NCBI GenBank assembly: GCA_000183865.1
Contig: CM001047.1
Coordinates: 1,643,994-1,651,199 of the forward strand
Direction of reading: 5' to 3'
Length of the DNA stretch: 7,206 nt
Source: Listeria marthii FSL S4-120
Lineage (GTDB): Bacteria; Bacillota; Bacilli; Lactobacillales; Listeriaceae
Position numbers and translations under genes: made by a program. The notes below the pieces were generated by a model. That model was not told where the DNA came from, made no database searches, and worked only from the letters and a program-made list of their open reading frames with translations. Of the stretch, positions 1-7,068 are shown one piece after another (within the stretch, counting starts at the first letter, position 1; every line of letters starts with the position of its first letter).

Positions 1-248
1 TGGATTTTTCTAATATCGGTTTTATCATTGAAGCGTCTTTTACCGATGTTTTCAAAATCGCGCTCTTTCACGCCGGTAATGACATCGATAATCATGCCGC
101 ATGACGCTGTACTTAGCGAACGAATAGATGCTTCATCCTCGCCGCCACTAAGTCTTAATTTATATTCGTCCGTATTAATATAATAATTTTCATAAAACAT
201 ATTAACTAAAATCGAACGACGCTCCACTAAAAATTGCTTAATCTGCAT
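1..248 (-). CDS. Unrecognised protein, N-terminal part (runs off the left edge)
   Basis: An open frame starts at the ATG at 248-246 and stays open for 82 codons to the window edge, so the C-terminus is missing. The protein begins MQIKQFLVERRSILVNMF and continues through a Tyr/Asn-rich stretch (ENYYINTDEYKLRL), an SGGEDEA segment, and SLSTASCGMIIDVITGVKE. I see no signal peptide, no clear membrane segment and no catalytic motif I can name. The SGGEDE stretch is not an ABC signature, because there is no P-loop ahead of it in this part. The start is supported by AAGGAG at 260-255, six bases ahead of the ATG. The gene follows the YflT-like gene after only 22-23 bases with no terminator-like hairpin between them, so it is probably co-transcribed with it. 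I do not recognise the family, and the function is unknown. That it is a real gene is likely, from the ribosome binding site, the uninterrupted frame and the operon position. Confidence 0.75.
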   Translation of the reverse strand, partial: MQIKQFLVERRSILVNMFYENYYINTDEYKLRLSGGEDEASIRSLSTASCGMIIDVITGVKERDFENIGKRRFNDKTDIRKI

Positions 249-254
249 AAACTT

Positions 255-260
255 CTCCTT
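255..260 (-). promoter_or_regulatory. Ribosome binding site of the left-edge gene
   Basis: AAGGAG on the minus strand, within AAAAAGGAGAAGTTT, lies six bases before the ATG at 248-246. It fills most of the short gap after the YflT-like stop codon. It fixes the start of a gene that is otherwise only partly visible. Confidence 0.8.
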
Positions 261-271
261 TTTCACCGATA

Positions 272-694
272 TTATCTCGCAAAAATTAAGATGTTATCTG
301 CATGTAAATTTTCAACCATTTTATTTATTTGTTCTTCTGTTAAGTCAAAGTCTTCTAGTAATTTTTTGACAGATTTATCATCTGTTTTAGAGAACCATTT
401 GGCAAAAGGACCAGCTGCATATAAAGCGCCATATTTAGGATTGTAGGCTTGTGGAATCACAATAGCGCCACTTAGGGATTGCAGAATTCCAGAAATAATA
501 CCGAATGCTTCTTCATTAACAGGGCGCTCGATTTCGATGTTTTCTTTTTCTGCTAATGTTTCTAGGTTTTTATTGTGTTTTGATTTAGCTAGAACAGAAA
601 TGTCTTCTTTTTCGTAGCCCTCACTTACTAATTTGTCGATAATTTCCTCTGCTGCCGCGACATTTTGAACTGCGAATACTTCCCACTTTTTCAT
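272..694 (-). CDS. YflT-like / general stress protein 17M-like protein
   Basis: This is a complete 140-residue protein without a signal peptide, probably cytoplasmic. Residues about 1-40 (MKKWEVFAVQNVAAAEEIID, then KLVSEGYEKEDISVLAKSKH) match the pattern of the YflT domain of Bacillus stress proteins. That pattern is a short strand, a helix with a 'LVSEGY' turn, then an 'I-x-VLA' strand. Residues 63-83 are a Gly/Ser-containing hydrophobic stretch (FGIISGILQSLSGAIVIP), followed by GALYAAGPF at 89-97. The C-terminal part (LTEEQINKMVENLHADNILI) resembles the closing helix-strand of related glycine-rich stress proteins. The biochemical role of this family is not known; relatives are often induced by general stress. 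The ATG at 694-692 overlaps the helicase stop TAA by one base (TAATG), with a moderate Shine-Dalgarno (GGAAGGG at 711-705) inside the helicase coding end. Translation is therefore probably coupled to the helicase. I found no convincing sigma-B promoter directly upstream. The family call is by eye, and the function is inferred only from family resemblance. Confidence 0.8.
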   Translation of the reverse strand: MKKWEVFAVQNVAAAEEIIDKLVSEGYEKEDISVLAKSKHNKNLETLAEKENIEIERPVNEEAFGIISGILQSLSGAIVIPQAYNPKYGALYAAGPFAKWFSKTDDKSVKKLLEDFDLTEEQINKMVENLHADNILIFAR

Positions 695-3600
695 TATTCG
701 TCATCCCTTCCATTATCCAATTGTAGTATTTGTTTAATTTCTTCTGTGCTTAATTTACCTAGCATTTGTTCCCCAGGCTGAATAAGTTCATCCACTAGTG
801 CTTGTTTTTTCTTTTGTAAATCAAAAATTCGTTCTTCAATCGTTCCTTTAGTAATCATTCGGAACACTTGGACGACACGTTTTTGACCGATTCGGTGCGC
901 CCGTCCTGTAGCTTGTTCTTCTACAGCCGGATTCCACCATAAGTCATATAAAATCACGGTGTCTGCCCCAACAAGGTTGAGCCCGGTTCCGCCAGCTTTT
1001 AGCGAGATTAAGAAAATATCATTCTCTCCTTCGTTAAAGGCATTGACCATATCTAGTCTTGTTTTCGATGGTGTTTTGCCATCCATATAGAAAAGTGTTT
1101 GTCCATCTTCTTCTAGTTTCTGGCGGATAATCGAAAGCATACCCGTGAACTGGGAGAAAATCAGAATCCGTTTACCGTTTTCTCTTGCTGTCTGTATTGT
1201 ATCAAATAACTGTAGTAATTTACCAGATTCACCTTGATAATTTTCCACAAACAGGCTTGGATCACAACAAATTTGTCGTAAACGAGTTAATCCCGCGAGC
1301 AATTTGATTCGTTCTTCCCCGGCATTACCATTGCTCGCTTCTAAATCAGCTTGGATTTTTTCTAAATAAGCTAAGTAAATGGTTTTTTGTTCATCGGTCA
1401 ATTCAGAATACAAGTTTGTTTCGATTTTGTCGGGTAGTTCTTTGACTACATCTTGTTTTAATCTGCGCAACAAGAACGGTCGAATCATTTTGGCGATATT
1501 GTCGTAAGGAATTTCTTTGAATTTGCGTAACGATGGGAAAAATCCTGGCATTAATGTTTGGAAAATCGCCCATAATTCATCGATGCTATTTTCAAGTGGC
1601 GTTCCACTGAGTGCAAAAACATGATTGCGTTTCAGGGCGCGCACAGCTTGCGAGGCTTTCGTATGGTAGTTCTTGATAGCTTGCGATTCGTCGATAATAA
1701 CACTCGAAAATGCTACATCCGCAAAATGCACAATATCTTGGCGTAATGATGGATAAGAAATCAAGTACACATGGCCCCGCTTCATCTCTTCCATTTCGGC
1801 CATCCGTGATTGTTTCGTCCCGTGTAAAACGGTCACCGGAATAGCTGGCGCAAATTTTTCTAATTCGCTTTGCCAGTTGTATAGCAGTGAGGCAGGCGTA
1901 ATAATCAAGACTGGTTTTAAGTTTGGATTATCTTCTAGCTCAGATGCCAAAAAGCTAATCGTTTGCACCGTTTTCCCAAGTCCCATATCATCCGCCAAAA
2001 TTCCGCCTAGATTATATTTCGCAAGTGATTTCATCCATTCAAAACCTGTTAGCTGATAATCGCGCAACTCTGCTTTTAAACCTTTTGGTAAAGTAAAGCT
2101 GTCTTCGGATTGAGTCGTAATATCTGTTAATAGTTCACGGAACGAACGGCTGAACTTATGATGTTCGTCTTGCGTTCCTGCTCCTAAAATATCATAAATT
2201 TGCATCCCACGATAAAGTGGCACTTGCATATTTGCTTGGACGTCTTTTTTACGTACTTCGAGCATTTGGAGTACGTCTTCCATTTGTTTATAGTTCTCTG
2301 ATTCGAGTGATAAGAAACGACCACTTTTAAGGCGATGATAGCTTCGTTTTTCACGCAACGATTCGAGGACATTTTGGACTTCTTCTTCCGGAATTCCTTT
2401 GAAATCAAATGAAACAGAAAGATAATCGTTATCGCCAGAAACATCCAGCGTCGTCACTGGGCGGACATTCTCTTCGACCATTTCTTCTAAGCCGTCTTCC
2501 ATGTAAATCTCCGCGTACTCGGCAAGTTTTGGAATGGTTCGATAGTAAAATTGATACAAATCCTTTTCTTGTTTATTAACGACCATTTTTGTTCCGGAAA
2601 AATGAACGGGTGCGCTTTCGATAATATTCATTACGCGGGCTTCTTTTTCGACATCACGAATCATGATTTTTTCATTTTCTTCTTCGGTTGTCGCAAATGG
2701 ATCAAATAATTGGCTGCCATAATGATATTCCAGGCGTAACGTATGCTCACCATATTCGAGGGCAATAAATAATTTGCAATCAAGCGGTTGCTGCGTAATC
2801 CGGTCTTCAATCGAATCATCCAGTTTTAATTTCCCACTTTTCTGTAGAGCTGGTAGCACATAGGAAATGACTTCGCTGAGTTGCGATTCAGAAAACTGGA
2901 CTATTTCATTTTTTGTTACTTTATGAAATTCGATTAATGGCTTTAAAGATTCCCATACTTCTTTGACTGGAATGAAGAAAGTACCGTCAAAGAATAGTAA
3001 TTGGTAAGCTTCGAAAAAGATTGCTTGCTGCAAGTCTTCCAATTCTAGTTGATATTTATCATCCGCGCTTTTTTTGAGTTCGAAAATGAAATCAAGGTTG
3101 TCGTGACGCACGTTGATACCGCGGTATTTAATATCTTCCACGCGTTCTTTCATAATAATACACGTCGTATCGCGTTCAGTGAGAAGTTCTAGTAACTCAC
3201 TCGCCATGCTCGGTGGAATGGTGAGGTTTTTCTCTTCGGCGTAAGATTTAGACCAATAGAAAGAATCCGTATCATACATTTTGGCAATTTCACTGATTTG
3301 CAGTAGTTTATCAAGAATTTGTTTGTCTTCTTCCGCAAAGAAATGCTCATTTGGATCATAAGCGAAATTCTTGGTAAATACGAGCCACTGTCGATCGCGA
3401 ATTGCGGCTAAAAATGTATTCATGTTTTTGACAACATAGGTCCGATCAGTCCCTACTTTCACTTCAATCGTCATAATATAACTCGCATCATCCGGTTTTA
3501 AGCGAATAATATATTGAGTTTGAAGTGGCGTTTTATTCGTATTATCCTCTTCCACTTCAAATTGTTGCGCCATATTTTGTTGAAAAAGGGAAAGAAGCGT

Positions 3601-3912
3601 ATTTGATTCTTGCGTGAGAATTCGATTTTTAAAATCTTGTTTGGCTGCTTTTTGTTTTTCTTTTTCCATTTTTAAATGCGTGGCGTAGATATGTTTGCAA
3701 ATCGCGTTCAACTGAAAATCGGCGCAGCTACACGCATAATTTTCATTACCAGCATCTTCCACGACATTTTGATCAATAAAATACGTTGAAAAATGGTCTG
3801 ATGCATCCTTTTCACGAAACTGAATAATTTCTCCGTCTTCCATCAGTTTCTTTCCAGCCTGCTTCACACTATATGGAATCATTTTATTTTGAATTGCGGT
3901 AAAGTGCTCCAT
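694..3912 (-). CDS. SNF2-family DNA helicase/translocase with N-terminal SWIM zinc motif
   Basis: This is a complete 1072-residue SNF2 (superfamily 2) ATPase, expected to translocate on double-stranded DNA and remodel or strip bound protein. Its cellular substrate is unknown. The N-terminus carries a SWIM zinc motif, CxC-x8-CxH (C61, C63, C72, H74), likely for DNA or protein binding. Residues about 100-590 form a long middle region consistent with the bacterial SNF2-associated domain. The motor runs from about 610 to 1050. It shows motif I DDMGLGKT (641-648), Ia LIITPASLLYNW (669-680), II DESQ (741-744, in place of DEAH), III SGTPLEN (769-775), FLLRR (813-817), IV ILIFSQFTGML (916-926), V SLKAGGTGLNL (970-980) and VI QATGRAHRIGQ (1000-1010) with the expected arginines. 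No key residue is missing. The segment between motif III and FLLRR looks shorter than in eukaryotic Snf2 proteins. The start at 3912 is favoured over Met11 by GGAGG nine bases upstream. A sigma-A-like promoter precedes it. It lies downstream of sbcDC, and its stop overlaps the next gene. From memory, Listeria lmo1644 is the equivalent. Confidence 0.96.
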   Translation of the reverse strand: MEHFTAIQNKMIPYSVKQAGKKLMEDGEIIQFREKDASDHFSTYFIDQNVVEDAGNENYACSCADFQLNAICKHIYATHLKMEKEKQKAAKQDFKNRILTQESNTLLSLFQQNMAQQFEVEEDNTNKTPLQTQYIIRLKPDDASYIMTIEVKVGTDRTYVVKNMNTFLAAIRDRQWLVFTKNFAYDPNEHFFAEEDKQILDKLLQISEIAKMYDTDSFYWSKSYAEEKNLTIPPSMASELLELLTERDTTCIIMKERVEDIKYRGINVRHDNLDFIFELKKSADDKYQLELEDLQQAIFFEAYQLLFFDGTFFIPVKEVWESLKPLIEFHKVTKNEIVQFSESQLSEVISYVLPALQKSGKLKLDDSIEDRITQQPLDCKLFIALEYGEHTLRLEYHYGSQLFDPFATTEEENEKIMIRDVEKEARVMNIIESAPVHFSGTKMVVNKQEKDLYQFYYRTIPKLAEYAEIYMEDGLEEMVEENVRPVTTLDVSGDNDYLSVSFDFKGIPEEEVQNVLESLREKRSYHRLKSGRFLSLESENYKQMEDVLQMLEVRKKDVQANMQVPLYRGMQIYDILGAGTQDEHHKFSRSFRELLTDITTQSEDSFTLPKGLKAELRDYQLTGFEWMKSLAKYNLGGILADDMGLGKTVQTISFLASELEDNPNLKPVLIITPASLLYNWQSELEKFAPAIPVTVLHGTKQSRMAEMEEMKRGHVYLISYPSLRQDIVHFADVAFSSVIIDESQAIKNYHTKASQAVRALKRNHVFALSGTPLENSIDELWAIFQTLMPGFFPSLRKFKEIPYDNIAKMIRPFLLRRLKQDVVKELPDKIETNLYSELTDEQKTIYLAYLEKIQADLEASNGNAGEERIKLLAGLTRLRQICCDPSLFVENYQGESGKLLQLFDTIQTARENGKRILIFSQFTGMLSIIRQKLEEDGQTLFYMDGKTPSKTRLDMVNAFNEGENDIFLISLKAGGTGLNLVGADTVILYDLWWNPAVEEQATGRAHRIGQKRVVQVFRMITKGTIEERIFDLQKKKQALVDELIQPGEQMLGKLSTEEIKQILQLDNGRDDE
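705..711 (-). promoter_or_regulatory. Ribosome binding site of the YflT-like gene, inside the helicase end
   Basis: GGAAGGG on the minus strand lies ten bases before the ATG at 694-692. It sits within the last codons of the helicase (encoding the N-G-R-D stretch before the C-terminal D-E). The match to AAGGAGG is moderate and the spacing slightly long. This fits re-initiation by ribosomes finishing the helicase, through the TAATG stop/start overlap. Confidence 0.55.
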
Positions 3913-3921
3913 TACTTTCTT

Positions 3922-3926
3922 CCTCC
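3922..3926 (-). promoter_or_regulatory. Ribosome binding site of the SNF2 helicase
   Basis: GGAGG, within TTTGGGAGGAAGAAAGTA on the minus strand, lies nine bases before the ATG at 3912-3910. It supports this start rather than the in-frame Met at residue 11, which has no comparable purine-rich site ahead of it. Confidence 0.8.
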
Positions 3927-3954
3927 CAAAAACCGTCCATTACTCTAAACTACT

Positions 3955-3983
3955 ATTATATAGGAAAAGACGAGGGACGGCAA
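3955..3983 (-). promoter_or_regulatory. Predicted sigma-A promoter of the SNF2 helicase transcription unit
   Basis: On the minus strand there is a perfect -10 hexamer TATAAT (3960-3955) and, exactly 17 bases upstream, a -35-like TTGCCG (3983-3978; four of six matches to TTGACA). Transcription would start near 3948, giving a leader of roughly 35 bases before the helicase ATG. The gap contains no SOS (LexA) box of the GAAC-N4-GTTC type, and I see no sigma-B-type elements. The helicase, YflT-like gene and left-edge gene can therefore probably be transcribed independently of sbcDC, with constitutive vegetative expression as the simplest reading. The prediction is from sequence alone. Confidence 0.7.
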
Positions 3984-3998
3984 CGCATGCGGTCTTTT
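3965..3998 (-). repeat. Inverted repeat at the sbcC end, possible weak terminator
   Basis: AAAAGAC (minus strand 3998-3992) pairs with GTCTTTT (3971-3965), a seven-base stem with a 20-base loop. The first arm begins within the sbcC stop codon, and the second arm ends in a four-T run. The loop contains the eight-base palindrome CGCATGCG (3984-3991). The stem is A/T-rich and the loop long, so as an intrinsic terminator it would be weak. It also overlaps the -35 of the helicase promoter. It may partly reduce read-through from sbcC or may be coincidental. Confidence 0.3.
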
Positions 3999-6900
3999 AG
4001 CTACTAGCGGTAATAAATTTAGTGGTACTTCCGTGATTTGTCGCCGTTACTTCGAGCCTTGCTGAAATTCGTTCTTTTAGTTCTGGCACATGGGAAATGA
4101 TTCCAACTAGGCGCCCATTTTCTTGTGTTTCAAGTAAACATTCCACCGCAGCTTCGAGTGATTCTGGGTCTAGTGTGCCGAATCCTTCATCAATAAACAT
4201 CGTTTCCAGCGAAATCCCGCCCGCCATTTCTTGGACTACTTCTGCAAGTGATAAAGCAAGCGCTAGCGATGTTTTAAAGCTTTCTCCCCCCGAAAGTGTT
4301 TTTACGTGGCGTGTTAGTCCGGTGTATTCGTCAAAAACTTCAAGTTCTAAGCCACTTTGGACGTTTCCTTTTGCTTTTTCCGTTTTTCGTTGTAGTTCAA
4401 AACGTCCGCTCGTCATTTTCGATAAACGGTGATTTGCTCGGTGAATGATGGTATCTAAGAACATGGCTAAAATGTAGCGTTCAAAGGTTAGGCGGCGGGC
4501 ATTTTTCCCACGGGCTGCGTCTGCTAGTAACCCGATATCCGCATAGTTTGCTTCGGCTTTTTCGACGGATTGAATACTATTTTGATAGTTTTCAATCAGT
4601 TCTTTACGTTTAGTTACAAATTCGCGTTGTTTGATAGTATTTTCTTCTGATTGACTGAGTTGTTGTTGCTTTTCGTGCATCACGAATTCTAGTTGCTCGA
4701 TATTCGGCTTTTGTTTATCTTTAAGTTTCTCTGTTAAATCCGCTTGACGTGAGATGGCTAGATGACGTTTTCGCTCAAAGTCGGCCAGTTGTTCTTCTTG
4801 GCTTTTTAGTTCTTCGGCGGACATTAGTGCTTGTTTATAGGCATCATATGACGAAAAATCATTTTGTTTCATCGCTGTTTTAAAAATTTCGCGTTGTTTT
4901 TGTAATGCTTCTTGTGCGCTCAAAATAGTTTTTTGCGCGGATTCTAAGGTCGATTCTAGTTGGGTTGTTGCTTTTTCAGCTTGTCTAAATGCCGCATCAA
5001 CTCGCTCGGCCTGCTCAATGTGTGTTTGAATACTGGTGTTTAATTCGTTTTTCTTATGCTCAAAAACGGCTTTATCTCGTAAATCTGCTGGGATAGATTG
5101 TTCTAAATAGTTTAATTTCCCGGCAGCTAGTTGGACTTGCTGATGTAAGTTTTCTACTTGCACGGCAATATTATTTTTTTCTATTTCTGCTTTATTTTGG
5201 TTGATTTTTAATGTTTCCAGTGTCGCTTGAATGGTTTCTTTTTGCGCTACTTTGGCTTGCAGTGTTTCTATTTGTGCTGTTAGATTTTTTGCTTGTTGGA
5301 TGTTTTCAGCTAATCTTTGTTCGACTTCGGCTAAATTTACATCAGCAATTTCAGCCCATTCATTTAGTTGCCATTCGAATTGGCTAATGGATTTTTCAGC
5401 TGAATGAATCGCTTGTTGTTTTTCGTTTAGTTTTGCACTGGCTACTTCAAGTGTTTCGAGATTGGCAGATTCCCCAAATTTCGCGAGTTCTGGATGTGAC
5501 AACGAGCCACAGACCGGGCAAGCATCGCCATCATGCAAATGTATCGCAAGTGTGGCTGCTTGTTCTTGTTGTCGTTTTAGTTCTTCGCGTTTAATGGTCG
5601 TTTCTATTTCAGTCTTCTCAGTTAGCAGCTCGGCTAGCGTTTGTTCTTCTACTTGCTTCTGCTTGTCCCAGCCGGCCATTTTCACCCGCTTATTAACCAA
5701 TTCTTGATTTTTTTCGATGCTTGTTTCGATTGTTGTTCGCTCATTAACTGCTTCTAAATTGGCGAGTTCTGCTTGATTTACTTCTGCTAACTTCGCTTCC
5801 ATCACCTGCATTTCTGCAATGATTTCTTGCTCACTTTTCACCACTTTTTCTAAATGACTGGTTGCTTCTTTCCAGTCCAGTTCAGCGCGTCTTTTTTGGA
5901 TGGTCACCGCTTCTAGTTCAATAATTTTCGGTTCCATTTCCTCCAGTTGAAACAGCGTGCGTTTGTTAGCCTCAAGTTCAGCTTCTTTTTCTGCCAGCGT
6001 TTCTTTTTGTTTTTTGGCATGTGAAAATTGACTTGCTACCCGCTCCGCCTCGATCGCCACTTGTTTTTCATTTTTTTCTGCCGCTTCCAATTGTTCTTTC
6101 AAACGAATACAAAGGGCATCTTGAGAACGCAAATTACTCGCTCTTTTCGCCGCTTCTATCCGCACTTCTATCGCTTGATAAAAATCCTTTTCTGTTTCCA
6201 ATTTAGCTACTTCTGCTGTATATGCATCTAAATTTTGCCAATCAAGCAATTGTTCTTTCGCAAGCGTAACTTTTTCGACAGCCTCACTGGTTTGTTTGCG
6301 AATAACGCTCAATTCTGTTTCTAATTCTACTAAAATCGCTTGTTCTCTCTGCATTGCTTCGGTTTGCAAAACACTGATTTCACTCGTCGTCTTCCCAGCT
6401 ACCTCAACACCCGGTAAACTTAGTTCCGCAAGCTCTGCCACTTTTTTGCGCGCTTCTACAACTAAAATCTCCGCTTCTTTTTGCTTTTCCCATAACAAAT
6501 TTTCGACTTTTTCATAGTAAACGGTATGCGCTAATCGTTGCAAAATCACTTCTTTTTCTTTACTATCTGATACGAGTAATTCTCTAAATTCTCCTTGTGG
6601 AATCATCAAAATTTGTCTAAACTGATCCACATTAAGCTGAATTAATTCTTCCATTTTTGTATTTACATCGCGAACCGAACTCGCCAGTAGCTTCATTTCG
6701 TCGCCAATCAACTCATACAATTCTGCTTTTTGCGGCGAGGTAGTCGTTCCGTTCCCGCGTTGTTTCGCAATTTCTTGCTGTGGAATCCGGCTAATTTGGT
6801 AAATCTTATCTTTCAATCTAAAAACAAGCGTTACTTCGGTTACCTCTTTGTCGGTCGCAAAATGACTACGCATTGAAAAACTTTCCCGATCAAACGTATT

Positions 6901-7068
6901 AGCTTTTCCAAAAATCGCAAAGCTAATCGCATCAAAAATGGTCGATTTCCCCGCACCAGTTTTACCAGAAATCACAAAAATTTGTTCCGTTCCCAGTTTT
7001 TCAAAGTCAATCACTTCTTTTTTTGCATAAGCTCCAAAAGCTTGCATCGTTAATTTAATCGGTCTCAT
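3997..7068 (-). CDS. sbcC: SbcC, ATPase subunit of the SbcCD nuclease (Rad50-type)
   Basis: This is a complete 1023-residue SMC/Rad50-type ATPase of normal family length. With SbcD it forms the SbcCD complex, which cleaves DNA hairpins and processes blocked or broken double-strand ends in an ATP-dependent way. The N-terminal half-ATPase has Walker A GKTGAGKST (35-43) and a Q-loop in ILMIPQGEF (Q158). Long Lys/Glu/Gln-rich coiled-coil stretches run from about 170 to 510 and from about 530 to 850. They are separated by the zinc-hook CPVC (517-520), through which two molecules dimerise by sharing zinc. The C-terminal half-ATPase has signature LSGGES (925-930), Walker B MFIDEGFG (957-964, with D960 and E961), D-loop GTLD (964-967) and the switch histidine H993 in ISHV. 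All catalytic elements are intact. The start at 7068 is supported by AAGGAGG seven bases upstream and a four-base ATGA overlap with sbcD, so the two subunits are probably translationally coupled. It ends 84 bases before the helicase. Confidence 0.98.
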   Translation of the reverse strand: MRPIKLTMQAFGAYAKKEVIDFEKLGTEQIFVISGKTGAGKSTIFDAISFAIFGKANTFDRESFSMRSHFATDKEVTEVTLVFRLKDKIYQISRIPQQEIAKQRGNGTTTSPQKAELYELIGDEMKLLASSVRDVNTKMEELIQLNVDQFRQILMIPQGEFRELLVSDSKEKEVILQRLAHTVYYEKVENLLWEKQKEAEILVVEARKKVAELAELSLPGVEVAGKTTSEISVLQTEAMQREQAILVELETELSVIRKQTSEAVEKVTLAKEQLLDWQNLDAYTAEVAKLETEKDFYQAIEVRIEAAKRASNLRSQDALCIRLKEQLEAAEKNEKQVAIEAERVASQFSHAKKQKETLAEKEAELEANKRTLFQLEEMEPKIIELEAVTIQKRRAELDWKEATSHLEKVVKSEQEIIAEMQVMEAKLAEVNQAELANLEAVNERTTIETSIEKNQELVNKRVKMAGWDKQKQVEEQTLAELLTEKTEIETTIKREELKRQQEQAATLAIHLHDGDACPVCGSLSHPELAKFGESANLETLEVASAKLNEKQQAIHSAEKSISQFEWQLNEWAEIADVNLAEVEQRLAENIQQAKNLTAQIETLQAKVAQKETIQATLETLKINQNKAEIEKNNIAVQVENLHQQVQLAAGKLNYLEQSIPADLRDKAVFEHKKNELNTSIQTHIEQAERVDAAFRQAEKATTQLESTLESAQKTILSAQEALQKQREIFKTAMKQNDFSSYDAYKQALMSAEELKSQEEQLADFERKRHLAISRQADLTEKLKDKQKPNIEQLEFVMHEKQQQLSQSEENTIKQREFVTKRKELIENYQNSIQSVEKAEANYADIGLLADAARGKNARRLTFERYILAMFLDTIIHRANHRLSKMTSGRFELQRKTEKAKGNVQSGLELEVFDEYTGLTRHVKTLSGGESFKTSLALALSLAEVVQEMAGGISLETMFIDEGFGTLDPESLEAAVECLLETQENGRLVGIISHVPELKERISARLEVTATNHGSTTKFITASS

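Larger units (their letters stand above)
3913..3996. other. sbcC-helicase intergenic region
   Basis: This 84-base gap is the only substantial non-coding stretch in the window. It holds the helicase promoter and ribosome binding site, the AAAAGAC/GTCTTTT inverted repeat at the sbcC end, and a second pair of six-base inverted arms. The second pair is CCGTCC at 3933-3938 and GGACGG at 3975-3980 (plus strand), whose centre falls on the -10 element. I see no small ORF, RNA gene or riboswitch in it. Confidence 0.7.

Noticed and set aside
234..446. Plus-strand open frame of 70 codons over the YflT-like gene end
   Set aside because: It lies antisense to the YflT-like gene, extends into the next minus-strand gene, has no ribosome binding site and has no protein-like pattern.
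695..780. Possible sigma-B or separate promoter for the YflT-like gene inside the helicase end
   Set aside because: There is no GTTT...GGGTAT-like pair. The GATAAT at the right place for a -10 has no acceptable -35 (AATTAA at 17 bases).
2184..2444. Minus-strand 86-codon frame inside the helicase
   Set aside because: It is an out-of-frame shadow wholly within an intact helicase, with Lys/Ser/Ile-rich low-quality composition.
3913..3996. Search for an SOS (LexA) box in front of the helicase
   Set aside because: Neither GAAC nor GTTC occurs in the gap on either strand, so there is no GAAC-N4-GTTC operator.
4097..4432. Plus-strand 111-codon frame antisense to the sbcC 3' part
   Set aside because: It is Ser/Pro-rich, which is typical of the reverse complement of the conserved SbcC ATPase region. 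It has no upstream ribosome binding site or promoter.
5462..6517. Several plus-strand frames of 61-81 codons antisense to sbcC
   Set aside because: They are Ser/Cys/Phe-rich mirrors of Glu/Gln/Lys-rich coiled-coil codons, mutually overlapping and without initiation signals.
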